Of a stretch of 64,000 nt of DNA, positions 1 through 9,880 are shown piece after piece; within the stretch, counting starts at the first letter, position 1; each line of letters begins with the position of its first letter. This DNA is from Cryptosporidium bovis. Lineage: Eukaryota > Apicomplexa > Conoidasida > Eucoccidiorida > Cryptosporidiidae. The position numbers were made by a program, and so were the translations under genes. The notes under the pieces were generated by a model that was not told the origin of the DNA, did not search any database, and worked only from the letters and a program-made list of their open reading frames with translations. Where the stretch lies: NCBI GenBank assembly GCA_009768925.2, contig VHIT02000034.1, forward strand, positions 62,001 through 126,000, in the 5' to 3' direction.

Positions 1-322
1 TTCTGATATAGTTGGTACCAAATAAATCTCTTATATCATCTAATATCTTATTTGCCTCACTATAGGTCGGAAACTTTCTTAATGAACCATTACTCAAGCC
101 TTCGAGTATAGATCTCAATTCATGATTACCTATTTCTGATTCGAAGTCTGAATACTTTAGATTCTCGTAATCGTCTGCTATTACTGACAGCTGCTCTCTA
201 TTTTCCTGCAGATTTCTCTCGTTACCTTCAAGATGTCCATCACAAAAATAGAGATTATTTACTTTAAATAAAGAAATGGTACTAAAAACAACAAATAATA
301 AACCAGTAACTCTCAATGTCAT
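1..322 (-). CDS. Secreted protein, N-terminal part only (runs off window)
   Basis: An open frame on the minus strand begins with ATG at 322-320 and stays open to the left edge, so about 107 N-terminal residues are visible. Residues 1-20 (start MTLRVTGLLFVVFSTISLF) form a convincing signal peptide. A hydrophilic, acidic stretch follows with one early Cys (YFCDGHLEGNE) and helix-prone segments such as IGNHELRSILEGLSNG. I do not recognise the family. It faces the coiled-coil gene at 1837 across a 1.5 kb divergent intergenic region. The C-terminus lies outside the window, so nothing can be said about anchors or domains. The coding call is supported by the continuous frame and the clear signal sequence. 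Confidence 0.7.
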   Translation of the reverse strand, partial: MTLRVTGLLFVVFSTISLFKVNNLYFCDGHLEGNERNLQENREQLSVIADDYENLKYSDFESEIGNHELRSILEGLSNGSLRKFPTYSEANKILDDIRDLFGTNYIR

Positions 323-1836
323 CTTTTTCTATCTATTTCATTACTAGTTATTTAAACTTTAAAATTTATATCAAGTCAGTTATTTCATTTTACAAATTGA
401 ATACTAATTTTCAGTTTTTTCTGATATATCATTGAATATACTTATTGCTTTTGGTTCAAGAAATATGATATAAACATGTATTTTTTTTATATGTTTTATT
501 TTTAAAAAAAATTCCAATCCTTGAATTAATTACTGTGTGGAATTTTTATATTCTAGTCCTTACCGCAATTGCCATCTAACTTATGTAAATTTTTTTCTTT
601 TAATAATAACAAAAAATCACTAAAAAAGGACTAAATAGTGTTTTTTCTGTAAAATTATGCGTTTAACTAATTAAAAATGAGTCAGCCTGAATTAATATAT
701 ATTTGTTTCTAATTCAATCTAACATAAATACAGGTACTTATTTACATGCAAAAAATATGCATAACCACCGGCAAAATAATACTATATGTAAATCAATTAA
801 AAATTTGCTTAAATTACATATTTATCTTCGAATAATTTAAACAACAATGTAATTTAAATCTAAGCCTGGATATTTGACTTTTTGTTCGTTTTTTTGTCCT
901 TGTTTGGGGACCAGGTAATCAATATACAAGTTCCCTGTAGATTTCGTATTTGACATTATATGATACAAAAATAGGTAATTAAAATGCATAATTTTAAATT
1001 TTCTGGTAGTTTAATGGCAAGATGTGAGGCTTTAGGCACAATAAGTCATTTTCCCTCCTTTGGCTAAGTAATTTACTCCTGCAAACCGATGATTGTTTAT
1101 CAATATTAAGAAAAAGGAATGTTTAAACAGCGAAATTTTGGTTTGAGTTGTTAATTCAAGGTTGAGTATTCAAATAACACATATTTTTTGTATCTTAATA
1201 TTAATATACATGGCACATAACACTACAGCAATTTGATTAATATTTAGAGAAAAATAGACGAAAGAATAATATTTCTAATGAAATAGAATTACATTAAAAA
1301 ATTCGGTCTAACTTTTATTGTATAAAAAAGGTGGGCATGGAATTTACAAATAAAATACAATCGACATGAAAACAAGTCAATGTATTCATTGTATTGGGAT
1401 CTCAATGAAAATAAATATTTAATAAGCTATTCCTATATTGCTGTGTGATTGATCAAAATGTGTTTTTTACCGCCTTGTTATTGTGTGTACTGTGTGGTAA
1501 ATTTTTGATGGAAATATCAATTAAAAAACATTAATGGAAATTAAACAATAAGTTGAAGTAATAGGGTTGAGGTGATTATCAATTTGAAAAAAAACTTTAG
1601 AATATAAGTATTATATTGTACATTTTTGTTTCAGAGGATTCGAAAAGCGATTAAGGAGAAATAATACAAAAGAATAACAATAGGAATCCATTGTTATTAG
1701 TAGATATTAGTATAATAATTCATAGCAAACACAATTATACATATATATGAATTTGAAATATTTAATTCAAACAAGCTCTTAATTCGTATAAAAAGTAATA
1801 TTAGATAGTGAAAACAGATTGATAAAGCAGAAAAAA
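323..1836. other. Divergent intergenic region, 1.5 kb
   Basis: This is AT-rich sequence between two divergent genes. I see no convincing open frame or RNA gene. It should hold both promoters. The only distinctive element is ACCGGCAAA at 766-774, which recurs exactly at 12060 and 14618 upstream of other genes. Confidence 0.6.
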
Positions 1837-2646
1837 ATGTATCCAATCAAAGACGGTATTAATAATAATATTGATCCAAGAAGCCTGATTGAAAGCTTAC
1901 AAGAATTGTCTGCTGAATATCACAAAGATGTTGGAGAAATGAATAGAGCACTATTACAAGCTAAGGACAAATATCAGTTTATTTTGAACGAAAACAATGA
2001 AAAAATACAAAGTGCTCAGGATGAAATGTCAGAAGAAAATAACAGGATCCAAAAAGAGTTTGAAGAAATAAGAAAAATGTATGAGAAAAATTTACCAGAG
2101 TTGAATGAGGAGAAGATAAGAATTCAATCTCAATATTATAAAGAAAAGTCAAAGTTTGACTGTGAATTTCAGACAAAAGTTAATGAAGCCACAAATAAAC
2201 TCTCGGAAATAAACATCAAGTTTATTATCAACTCCAAAGAAAACTTGAAGGAAATTGAGGAAATGAAAATAAGTCTCGAGAAGGAAATATCAGAGCTGAA
2301 TTTGGAGTATATGTCAAATTTAAATAAAATAGATAATTCGTTTAAGAAGGAGTTGGATTCAATTAATCAACATATACAAGATCTTACTAGTTATGTTAAT
2401 GATACAACGGTTAAACTAAACCAAAGAAGAGAACAAGCATCGAAAAATTACCATCTTTCTGTGGAAAATCTTACACAAGACAACAACCTTGCTGGAGAAG
2501 ATTACAATAGAGTCTGTGTTTCAATATCTCAGAATATTCGTGAAAGAACACAAGCTTATGAGGCTTCTGCTGCAAATATTAGGAATGCAATAGAGGGCGC
2601 CATCAACCATCAGAGGCGCCAAATTGTTCATTCACCATTTGCATGA
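1837..2646 (+). CDS. Coiled-coil protein, function unknown
   Basis: This is a 269-residue single-exon protein. The frame is open from 1819, but that codon is TTG; the first ATG at 1837 (MYPIKDGINN) is taken as the start. Apart from about 20 N-terminal residues it is almost entirely charged heptad-like sequence rich in Glu, Lys, Asn and Gln (for example QSAQDEMSEENNRIQKEFEE), predicting a long coiled coil over roughly residues 25-250. There is no signal peptide, membrane segment or catalytic motif. The last 20 residues are more basic (HQRRQIVHSPFA). I do not recognise it. A structural or cytoskeletal role is plausible only by analogy. It lies upstream of and on the same strand as the secreted kinase at 2971. 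Confidence 0.75.
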   Translation: MYPIKDGINNNIDPRSLIESLQELSAEYHKDVGEMNRALLQAKDKYQFILNENNEKIQSAQDEMSEENNRIQKEFEEIRKMYEKNLPELNEEKIRIQSQYYKEKSKFDCEFQTKVNEATNKLSEINIKFIINSKENLKEIEEMKISLEKEISELNLEYMSNLNKIDNSFKKELDSINQHIQDLTSYVNDTTVKLNQRREQASKNYHLSVENLTQDNNLAGEDYNRVCVSISQNIRERTQAYEASAANIRNAIEGAINHQRRQIVHSPFA

Positions 2647-2970
2647 TTTTTCCGATGTTGGGCAAATAGAGAAAATTGTTATTTGATTATTCTTTTTCTA
2701 GTATTTAATCATTTTTTCATAAATACATATAGGGGTTAAATAATTGTTTTGTGAATTTTGTGTACCGTATTGTTGGTTTTGGATAAAATGCTTTAGTATT
2801 TTTTCTTTTTTCTTCAGGGATAGGGATAACAAAAGGCCAATTAACACTCGTGAAAGAATAATTTCGTAATGCATTGGCATTAGCGAAGGAAAATAATTAA
2901 ATGTTTATGGATATCATGCGTATTAACTAGCAAGCTGGTGAAGTTATTTTTTGTGTGTTGAGGCAAATTA
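2647..2970. other. Short intergenic region
   Basis: These 324 AT-rich bases lie between two co-directional genes and should hold the 3' end of the coiled-coil gene and the kinase promoter. I see no further structure. Confidence 0.5.
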
Positions 2971-5166
2971 ATGAATAGGTTTAAAATATGTATGAGAGGA
3001 TTATATTTGTTCATTATAAGTGTATGTATATTTAATTATTATGTGGATGGTATAGAGAATGTTTGTAAAAGTGAGGGTGAAAACATAAATCTGACGAATA
3101 GTGATGAAAATTTGAAGTATAATAGAAAGAAGTATAGCATAATTACAAAAGATAACAATACATATTTGTTATTTTTCAGATTGTTTGATAGTGACAAACA
3201 AAGAGTACTTTTTCTTTTAAATGAAAAGAATGAAGAAACCTCCTCTATTTCAGACATAAGCAGTGATTTGAGAAGAAATAATGGATATTTAATAAATAAA
3301 TATTCACCAAAAAGTTGGTCAGAATCGGACATAAAATTATTGAAAGAGCTTTATAAGGTTAGTGAATACGGGAATTCTGAATTAATGGATGTAAATGAGA
3401 ATTATTCAATATTAAGTAATGGGAAAGAAATAAATGGTATGAATTTTCATGGGATTGGTGATGGTGATGTACTAAAAATAAGCTATTTAAAAAAAAACAT
3501 ATTAGAAGGAAGTAAACAAGTTGAATTATTTCTTCCAACAGTCGAAGGGGAAGATAAGGGATCAAATGAATTAGTACTATATGAAGATAGAAGCTTGAGC
3601 ATAGTAAACAACTGTGAGTATGGTATAAATACTATGCAATTGACAAATATAGAAAGGAAAACAAATAAGAATAAAAATCTTCAGTCATCATTCAATAAAA
3701 ATAAGGATGATACGGGAGTAATAAGGTATTATAAATTAAACAAGGGTTCATTTGGTGAAGTATGGAGAGGCCTTGCATTTACCGAATATTTAAATGAACC
3801 GTTCGGTGATTGTAAAAAAGAAAAGGAGTTTGAAATTAAAAACTTAAACTGGAGAAGAGGAGAACTAGTTAATCACGAATTAAATTCGTTGATAATGGAT
3901 GTTTTAAACATGCTAAGTTCAAATTTTATCAAAGAATCAAGTTTTGATACTAATAAAGGAAGGAGTAGTCATGGTAATGATAAAAATGTGATAGATATAG
4001 TTATGAAAAAGATGTCAAATAATTTGAATAACGAGAGGGTGCTATATGCAATTGTAAGAGAGGTTTTTTTTGGAATAGTTTTGTATTGTTCGCCACATAT
4101 TTCACGATTTTTGCACATATTTGAAGAGCCTGTAGAAGATAAAGTGCTGAATCAAAACTCAAATATATGGCTAGTTTATAGGTATGAGGGTACTTCACTA
4201 AGCAATTTGTTATTTGAGATAAATGAGGATGGTTCGATGGTTCCTTCTGAGTTTTGGTGGAAAAATATAAAAGATGAGTCTGGAAATAGGAACGTGATCA
4301 AAAGTATATTACGTCAAGTGTTTATTGGACTTAAAGATGCTCATGAACTTGGGATTATACATAGAGATATAAAACCCTCTAATATATTTATTTCAACAAA
4401 CATGGATAAGAATGGAGTAGAAACAGTATATGCTCGTATTGGGGATTGGGGAAGTGCAATGATTACTTCTGAATATAAACATAGAAAGAAATTATTTGGT
4501 GGGGTTGACTTAAAAGAATTGCAAGAAGGTTTATACGGAGAAACAGGGCCAACGGAAGAAGATGAAACAGAAGGATTTCAGCCTCCAGAAGTTCAATTTA
4601 GATCATTTTATCAGGGGTTGAGTGATGACGACAATCGATATAGAACTTTAAGTTATGATATTTGGAGTGTAGGAATTATGATGTTACAAATTATTTGGGG
4701 GAATTTAGAGATATTTTCAGTTTTGAATGATGATTCAGAGTTTCAACATATTGTTAAGAAAATAGTTTTTAATATAAAGCAAAGTTCTGAACAAATTAAA
4801 GAATTGGGCTTTGATTTGGAGGTTGTAATAAAGGATTCTATATACAGATTAAGTTTAATGAGAATGTGTTTGATGAACCTGCCGAACGATAAAGATGAAA
4901 CAAATCCATATGGGGTCTTTGTTTCCGAATTAATATTAAGATCAATAATAAAATCTACAAGAAATGGATCACAAGAAATAATTGGCATAACAGTAAAATG
5001 CGAAAACAGACATCTCGAAGAATTTATAAAAAAGAATGATATATCCGGAGTTGGACTAAGAGATTTAAATTCTATAGAACTGCTAAAAAAGATCTTAAAT
5101 CCAAGGGTCAAGGAAAGAATTACAGTTCAAGAAGTGCTTGAACATCCATATTTTCATAATGATTGA
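2971..5166 (+). CDS. Secreted/ER-targeted protein kinase, divergent, plant-like subfamily
   Basis: A 731-residue protein starts with a signal peptide (residues 1-27, LYLFIISVCIFNYYVDG), then about 230 residues of unassigned sequence. A protein-kinase domain follows at about 255-730: glycine loop GSFGEVWRG (258 onward), probable beta-3 lysine K290 in EFEIKNL, the helix C-like segment YAIVREVFFG, catalytic loop HRDIKPSN (H464), D492-W-G in place of DFG, and SYDIWSVGIMMLQ. The combination of GSFGEVWR, a Lys followed by WRRGE, and REVFFG resembles a plant/apicomplexan kinase group. A 70-residue Asn-rich insert separates the lysine from helix C. All main catalytic residues appear present, so activity is plausible. 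Entry into the secretory pathway is inferred from the signal peptide. The gene converges on UBE2G1 with only 11 bp between stop codons. Confidence 0.85.
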   Translation: MNRFKICMRGLYLFIISVCIFNYYVDGIENVCKSEGENINLTNSDENLKYNRKKYSIITKDNNTYLLFFRLFDSDKQRVLFLLNEKNEETSSISDISSDLRRNNGYLINKYSPKSWSESDIKLLKELYKVSEYGNSELMDVNENYSILSNGKEINGMNFHGIGDGDVLKISYLKKNILEGSKQVELFLPTVEGEDKGSNELVLYEDRSLSIVNNCEYGINTMQLTNIERKTNKNKNLQSSFNKNKDDTGVIRYYKLNKGSFGEVWRGLAFTEYLNEPFGDCKKEKEFEIKNLNWRRGELVNHELNSLIMDVLNMLSSNFIKESSFDTNKGRSSHGNDKNVIDIVMKKMSNNLNNERVLYAIVREVFFGIVLYCSPHISRFLHIFEEPVEDKVLNQNSNIWLVYRYEGTSLSNLLFEINEDGSMVPSEFWWKNIKDESGNRNVIKSILRQVFIGLKDAHELGIIHRDIKPSNIFISTNMDKNGVETVYARIGDWGSAMITSEYKHRKKLFGGVDLKELQEGLYGETGPTEEDETEGFQPPEVQFRSFYQGLSDDDNRYRTLSYDIWSVGIMMLQIIWGNLEIFSVLNDDSEFQHIVKKIVFNIKQSSEQIKELGFDLEVVIKDSIYRLSLMRMCLMNLPNDKDETNPYGVFVSELILRSIIKSTRNGSQEIIGITVKCENRHLEEFIKKNDISGVGLRDLNSIELLKKILNPRVKERITVQEVLEHPYFHND

Positions 5167-5177
5167 GAAAATACATT

Positions 5178-5761
5178 TCATTCAACACTTTGTCTCACAA
5201 GTGCTCTTACTTTCTTTTTATATTCAGTAATATTATTTTTAAACTCCAGAGCTGCATCGATATTGGCAGGTGAGTCTAAGTTAGGTTCTCCTAACATCGA
5301 TATCACTGAAACTAAAATACTTTCTACTCCAAAAATTGGCCTCCATCTTTCATCGGGGCTTTCTTGTTCATTATAAAGGTCATGTCCAGGTGGATGTAAG
5401 ATTGAAATGCAAACCTGTCCGTCTGGATAAACATTTGGGTGCCACATATCCTGCTCAAAACACATTTTAGGTGGACTATTTGGAAAATCTTCAGGGAATA
5501 TAAGTAACGCATTAAATATTCCACCTTCATAAAGAGTGTCTGGAGGGCCTTCAAAGCAAACCCTCCATCTAAGAAAATTGGAATCATCATCCAATCCCAC
5601 GGAGAAACCAGAAGTGTCATCTCTAGTTAACTCTTGTAGTATACATATTTAAGAGATTAGTAGAATAAATGTTTTAGTATCATATAAACATGCTTTAAAT
5701 CAATTTGATTCAACTTACCTACAAATTGCTTCTTTAATAATTCTTGGGCAACATTCCTCAT
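5178..5761 (-). CDS. Ubiquitin-conjugating enzyme E2, UBE2G1/Ubc7 type (2 exons)
   Basis: Exon 1 is 5719-5761 (ATG at 5761) and exon 2 is 5178-5632. The 86-nt intron has a GTAAGT donor and CAAG acceptor. Splicing gives 165 residues beginning MRNVAQELLKKQFVELTRDD, which matches the N-terminal helix of E2s of the human UBE2G1 group. Family hallmarks are all present: GPPDTLYEGG, the HPN motif (WHPNVYPDG), catalytic Cys89 in GQVCISILH, and the acidic insert typical of the Ubc7/G1/Cdc34 group directly after the active site (PPGHDLYNEQESPDERW). These enzymes carry ubiquitin as a thioester and commonly build Lys48 chains, often for ER-associated degradation. The length equals the family norm. The gene is divergent from the proteasome beta-4 gene, sharing the TGGCGCCA/GGCGGGAA upstream region. 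Confidence 0.92.
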
Positions 5762-5958
5762 TATTAAGTAAAAAACGCACTAATACTCGTATCAAAAGAA
5801 ATGTAAATATATATTCAAGTTTTATGGGACCTCAATATACAGTGAAGTACAGGGATCTTTCTATATATTTCTTCCCCAGGTACTATTTATTGTTCCTAAT
5901 CCATTAAACCCTGTATTTCCGGTAATAGCAGAATAGTTTTAATCACTAGAATTATATA

Positions 5959-5966
5959 TGGCGCCA
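5959..5966. promoter_or_regulatory. TGGCGCCA palindrome (E2F-like box)
   Basis: This perfect 8-bp palindrome lies 198 bp upstream of the UBE2G1 ATG. GGCGCC cores recur in several upstream regions of this window. E2F-like GGCGCC motifs have been described upstream of Cryptosporidium genes; function here is inferred. Confidence 0.45.
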
Positions 5967-6301
5967 TTATTTGCTGGTTCGATCCCTCAAAAATAGGAAG
6001 AAAAAGATAAATATATTAAAAAAGAGCACATGACGAATAATCATTTTGAAAATTTATCTCAAATATACGGGAAGAAAGAGTAGCATCAGGAATTTTGTGG
6101 GATATTCCACTGTCTCACGAAGAAATCGTCCGGGTTTAGCGATTATAAATAAAGTGTTGACACAAGTATTGAGATATAGCAGAATAACGCTTGTGTGGGA
6201 GTGTGTGTTGAATAATTATAAAGAGAATATTATAAAACAACTTTTTTCTTAAAGTAATCTCAATTTACTTTTAAACTGAAGTCAACGCGGTTTATGCTTC
6301 A

Positions 6302-6309
6302 GGCGGGAA
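6302..6309 (+). promoter_or_regulatory. GGCGGGAA box
   Basis: This is a GC-rich E2F-like octamer in an otherwise AT-rich region, 379 bp upstream of the PSMB2 ATG. The same octamer occurs at 20688, 35405, 40327 and 52325. Confidence 0.4.
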
Positions 6310-6687
6310 TAGACTTCAATTAATTTATGCTACACTGAAGTGTTTTCAAATATAAAAAAATTACTTGGATATTAAAATTAAACAAGGGGAAATAGTATGA
6401 GGGGTTCATAAAAATAGCAAATACTCGTATCATAAAGTAGCCAGTTTGACAGTGAAGTAGTTCGGAAGTTACCAATATTTAGTGGTGGAGTAGTGTAGCA
6501 ATAAAGAATTAGAAAAAGGTGGAGAGTTCGAATAAAAATAGCGGAATTAGAAACAAGTGGGTTCATTACCAGACTCTCATCCGCGTTATCGTGATAAATA
6601 AGTTTCTTCGTAAATAAATGCAATAGTTTTGAATAAAAGAAATAGCTATTAAATATATCAAAATTGATTCAATAGGTATAAAGCAAA

Positions 6688-7471
6688 ATGGATTCATTGA
6701 TAGGAATTAGGGGTCCAGATTTCGTTGTGTTGGCATCTGATACAGTTGCCTATAGCAATGTGTTTAGACTAAGTCTCAAGGATGATAAAATAATGGAGAT
6801 AGATAACAATAAATTAATAGGTAAGTCTTGGGAATACGGCACTCAATAATGCTGCAATTGGAAGAGAAGTTCAGAACTAATTAACTTGAATTCACCTAAA
6901 TAGGAATCGGTGGACCAATAGGAGATAGGACACAATTCGGAGAGTATATTAAATGTAACTTGAATTTATATAGATTTAGAAATGGTGTGAAACTCAGCAC
7001 ATCTGCAGCTGCATCTTTTACACGAAATGAATTAGCTGATCTGTTAAGATCGGACCCACATAATGTTAATGTTCTCATTGGCGGATACACAAAAGAAGAA
7101 GGCGCAGAATTATATTGGATGGATGAGTTAGCATCAATGGCTAGTGTAAATAACGCAGCCCATGGATATGGTAAGTTTGAATAGATTTAGTCTCTCTCGT
7201 GGCTCTTGGGAGACAAAACTAATATTATTGTAATCTGACTTTCATTTATAAATTAGGTGGTTTACTCGTCACAGGTATTCTAGACAAGTATTATAAATCA
7301 AATATCACACAGGAAGAAGCTATTAATATACTAGTTATGTGTTCAGAGGAGTTAAAAACCAGATTTCTTGTTTCACAGTATGACTTGTACGTAAAGATAG
7401 TTGATAGTCAGGGGATAAGATTCCTTAAAATCGAGAACGGCACACCAGTTCCAATAATGAAAGAGAACTGA
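6688..7471 (+). CDS. 20S proteasome subunit beta-4 (PSMB2), 3 exons
   Basis: Exons are 6688-6820, 6904-7170 and 7257-7471, with introns of 83 and 86 nt (GTAAGT donors, TAG acceptors). The joined frame gives 204 residues, close to the about 200 of PSMB2. The N-terminus MDSLIGIRGPDFVVLASD matches this subunit, which lacks a propeptide and the catalytic N-terminal Thr, so the subunit is non-proteolytic. Further matches are FTRNELADLLRSDPHNVNVL, GAELYWMDELASMASV, AAHGYG and ILDKYY. The product is a structural member of the beta ring of the 20S core. It is divergent from UBE2G1, so two ubiquitin-proteasome genes share one upstream region; co-regulation is an inference. Confidence 0.93.
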
Positions 7472-7596
7472 CGACTTAGAAAAGTAAAGGTAGGACTATC
7501 GAATCGATCCCACACAATAAAACAAAGTATAAAAGATAATAGATATGTCTAACACTTTGCACAGGCCCATAGAAATTTTATTTGCATGTATTTACA

Positions 7597-7604
7597 TGCA
7601 TGCA
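7597..7604. promoter_or_regulatory. TGCATGCA palindrome
   Basis: This is an AP2-type palindrome. It lies between the convergent 3' ends of PSMB2 and the p24 gene, so a promoter role is unlikely here. Recorded for comparison with 52267 and 55257. Confidence 0.25.
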
Positions 7605-7673
7605 CATAATATCTATATTTCTGTGGGTAAAATCCACAGCATAGAGGATATCAGTATCGGGGTCAAATAGCGA

Positions 7674-8447
7674 TTATATTAGTTTTCTGGATTTAAAGAA
7701 TCTTTTTGTATACATTGCCTGTACAAGATTAATCGCAACTATTGATAGTATGTTGATAAGTGAAAAAACTGCAATTCTTCGAGAAGCCGAACTAGTTACT
7801 TTCCTAATTTCACTTGTAACCCTTTTTATTTGTTTAACGCCTTCTTGGTATTCTTTAAGGGCAATGTTTATATCTTTGATTATTTCTTCAATTGGCTCTA
7901 TATCCCCTTTATTTGCAATTGATTTTGAGTCCCTGGCACTGGGCCCCCACTTAAGTACAATATCAACTTTATTCATGTTTTTTGAGAGATTAGCAAAGCA
8001 GAATCTATGAATTCCATTTCTGATTGTAGAGAATGCGGCTTTTGTGTGTTTCTCTTCTTTTAAATTAGAAATAAATTTAATGAACAAGTGATTTATTTTT
8101 TACTATTTAATGTATAATAAAATATCTATGAAAATAACTTACTTTGATCTAACAATGTGTTTTTCTCGTCTGAAATGATTATATTGATGTCTTCTTTGGA
8201 TATTGAATCAAATAGTATGAGAGTATTTGCTGACATAGACTCATCTATGTGGAATTAAAGCATGTTGTAATATTTATTACTGTTGAAAAATATAAATAAT
8301 CAACTTACAAATGCACTTAAATTCCAGTTGATTTAGGTTTAATGAAAATCTCACACAGTTAGCGAGTTTGAAAAAACACAATGGGAATAACACAAGTAAC
8401 GTTAACTTCTTTTCCGAAAACAAGTACATATTTCTTTCTCTTAACAT
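7674..8447 (-). CDS. p24/TMED (EMP24/GP25L) family cargo receptor, 3 exons
   Basis: Exons are 8309-8447, 8143-8244 and 7674-8056; introns of 64 and 86 nt start GTAAG. The spliced protein is 207 residues, the usual size for p24 proteins. It has a signal peptide (about residues 1-31, core LTLLVLFPLCFF), a GOLD-like luminal domain with two Cys (FKCI and HRFCFAN), a coiled-coil stretch (KEYQEGVKQIKRVTSEIRKV) and one C-terminal membrane segment (AVFSLINILSIVAINLV). The short tail KRFFKSRKLI carries the FF and basic residues used for COPII/COPI binding. p24 proteins cycle between ER and Golgi in coated vesicles. An internal ATG six codons downstream is an alternative start. The gene is divergent from SEC11. 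Confidence 0.87.
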
Positions 8448-8849
8448 ACAAATCTGTATGTTACTATTAAAACAATTATAAATCCGATCCCAAGAATAAT
8501 GTGTCTTTACACAGGCTAATTATCGTTTTACGGAGTTATATGCATTATTGAACTCAAATATGGCGATTGCAGTGAACAATGTTTGCTGTACACTACTCAA
8601 AGTTAAGCTATAGATGAGTTTTTATCGATGTCACGAGAAAGTATCAAATCAAACATTATTAAGCAGGGGGGCGGGGAATTTTGGAGTGAGGGGATAAAAG
8701 GATTAACCTAAATTAGAGTTGTATGGTCAGAATAAAAGATACCTAAAAGTTGGCCAGTATATGGCAGCTGCTGGTATATTATTCAGAAAAAATAGAAAAT
8801 AGGAAGTATAAACATATAATTGAGAATTATACATTCGATTTCCTCAGAA
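8448..8849. other. Bidirectional promoter region, p24/SEC11
   Basis: About 400 bp are shared by two divergent secretory-pathway genes. The region contains a G-run with GGCGGGGAA at 8670, a one-base-longer variant of the GGCGGGAA box seen elsewhere. No other gene is visible. Confidence 0.5.
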
Positions 8850-9738
8850 ATGGACCACATTAACCAGATTAAAAACGAGTGTAAACAGATACTTTCAAGG
8901 CCACATCAGATAATTTATCAGTGTTTGACATTAGGTAGGTTATTGGAGCAAGTGTGAACTAAATATGCAATATTTAGTTGGTATTGGATGTATTTTTGAC
9001 TATTGAGTCTCTGTGTTAGTGTTAATCACCATTACAGATTTTTTCCTTTGTCAATATTTTTAATGGTGGTTATTACGAGAATATTGGAGAATAAATAGAA
9101 TAAATTACGTCCAATGCGTTGTTTTTATATTCCTTCTGACACATTGACTTAAATGTTTTTTTTTCAGCATGCATTGTATTTTCTGCCTTAATGCTTTGGA
9201 GGGGGTTAATGGTAGTAACAAATAGTCAGAGCCCCGTGGTTGTGGTTTTGAGTGGGTCTATGGAACCAGGATTTTATAGGGGGGATATACTCTTCCTATA
9301 TAATAACAGTGAAATAAAGATAGGTAAGTTATTGTTTAATTTTTAAATTATTAGACTAGATCATACTAACGTATTAAAGGCGATATTGTTGTATTTTCCC
9401 TCGAGGGTAGAGACATCCCAATTGTACACAGAGTGTTATCATATCATGAAGGGTGAGTTTAATAGTGTTCCATTAAGGCGTAATTAATTTAAATAAATGA
9501 CCTCAGACCAGAAGATGGCGAAATAAGTGTTTTAACTAAAGGAGACAATAACGATGTTGACGATAGAGGTCTATATAATGAAAATCAGATTTGGTTGAAA
9601 AAAAAGCATATAATGGGAACTGCAGTGGGAATAATCCCAAAAGCAGGTATGATAACAATTTGGTTGAATGATTATCCTTGGTTAAAATACGCCCTGGTTG
9701 GAATAATGGGATTTACAGTTTTGTTGGGTAAAGAATAA
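8850..9738 (+). CDS. Signal peptidase complex catalytic subunit SEC11, 4 exons
   Basis: Exons are 8850-8934, 9168-9323, 9380-9452 and 9507-9738; introns are 233, 56 and 54 nt. The joined frame encodes 181 residues, close to human SEC11A (179). An N-terminal membrane segment ([17 protein letters not shown]) precedes the serine-protease motif [12 protein letters not shown] with catalytic Ser59. Next come GDIVVF and IPIVHRV with catalytic His97, the [14 protein letters not shown] block with the conserved Asp residues, and a C-terminal hydrophobic segment. SEC11 cleaves signal peptides in the ER lumen and so processes the secreted proteins of this window. It converges on the low-complexity gene ending at 9881. 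This is the most intron-dense gene per kilobase in the window. Confidence 0.93.
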
Positions 9739-9880
9739 ATAAACCTAAATATGTCTCAGATATTTAATAACAGTGTCCATCTCGATAAATCGAATAGATG
9801 AATGTAACAAAAGATTAATTTGAAAAGATGCAGTACTGGAGTTATATACATATATAAATTAGGGATCAATGTACTATTAA

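Larger units (their letters stand above)
5762..6687. other. Bidirectional promoter region, UBE2G1/PSMB2
   Basis: This 926-bp divergent region contains a perfect TGGCGCCA palindrome at 5959 and GGCGGGAA at 6302. Open frames inside it (6046-6252 and 6378-6623) have no family resemblance or supporting context and are not called. No RNA gene was recognised. Confidence 0.6.

Noticed and set aside
2594-2603. GGCGCC core inside the coiled-coil gene
   Set aside because: It lies in coding sequence near the 3' end, so it is not counted with the promoter boxes.
5971-5990. GGTTCGATCCC, like a tRNA B box/T loop
   Set aside because: Flanking bases cannot form the T stem, and no acceptor or anticodon arm is present.
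6046-6252. 68-codon plus-strand frame upstream of PSMB2
   Set aside because: It does not start with ATG, has no family resemblance and lies in a divergent promoter region.
6378-6623. 81-codon minus-strand frame
   Set aside because: No support beyond length; unremarkable composition in a promoter region.
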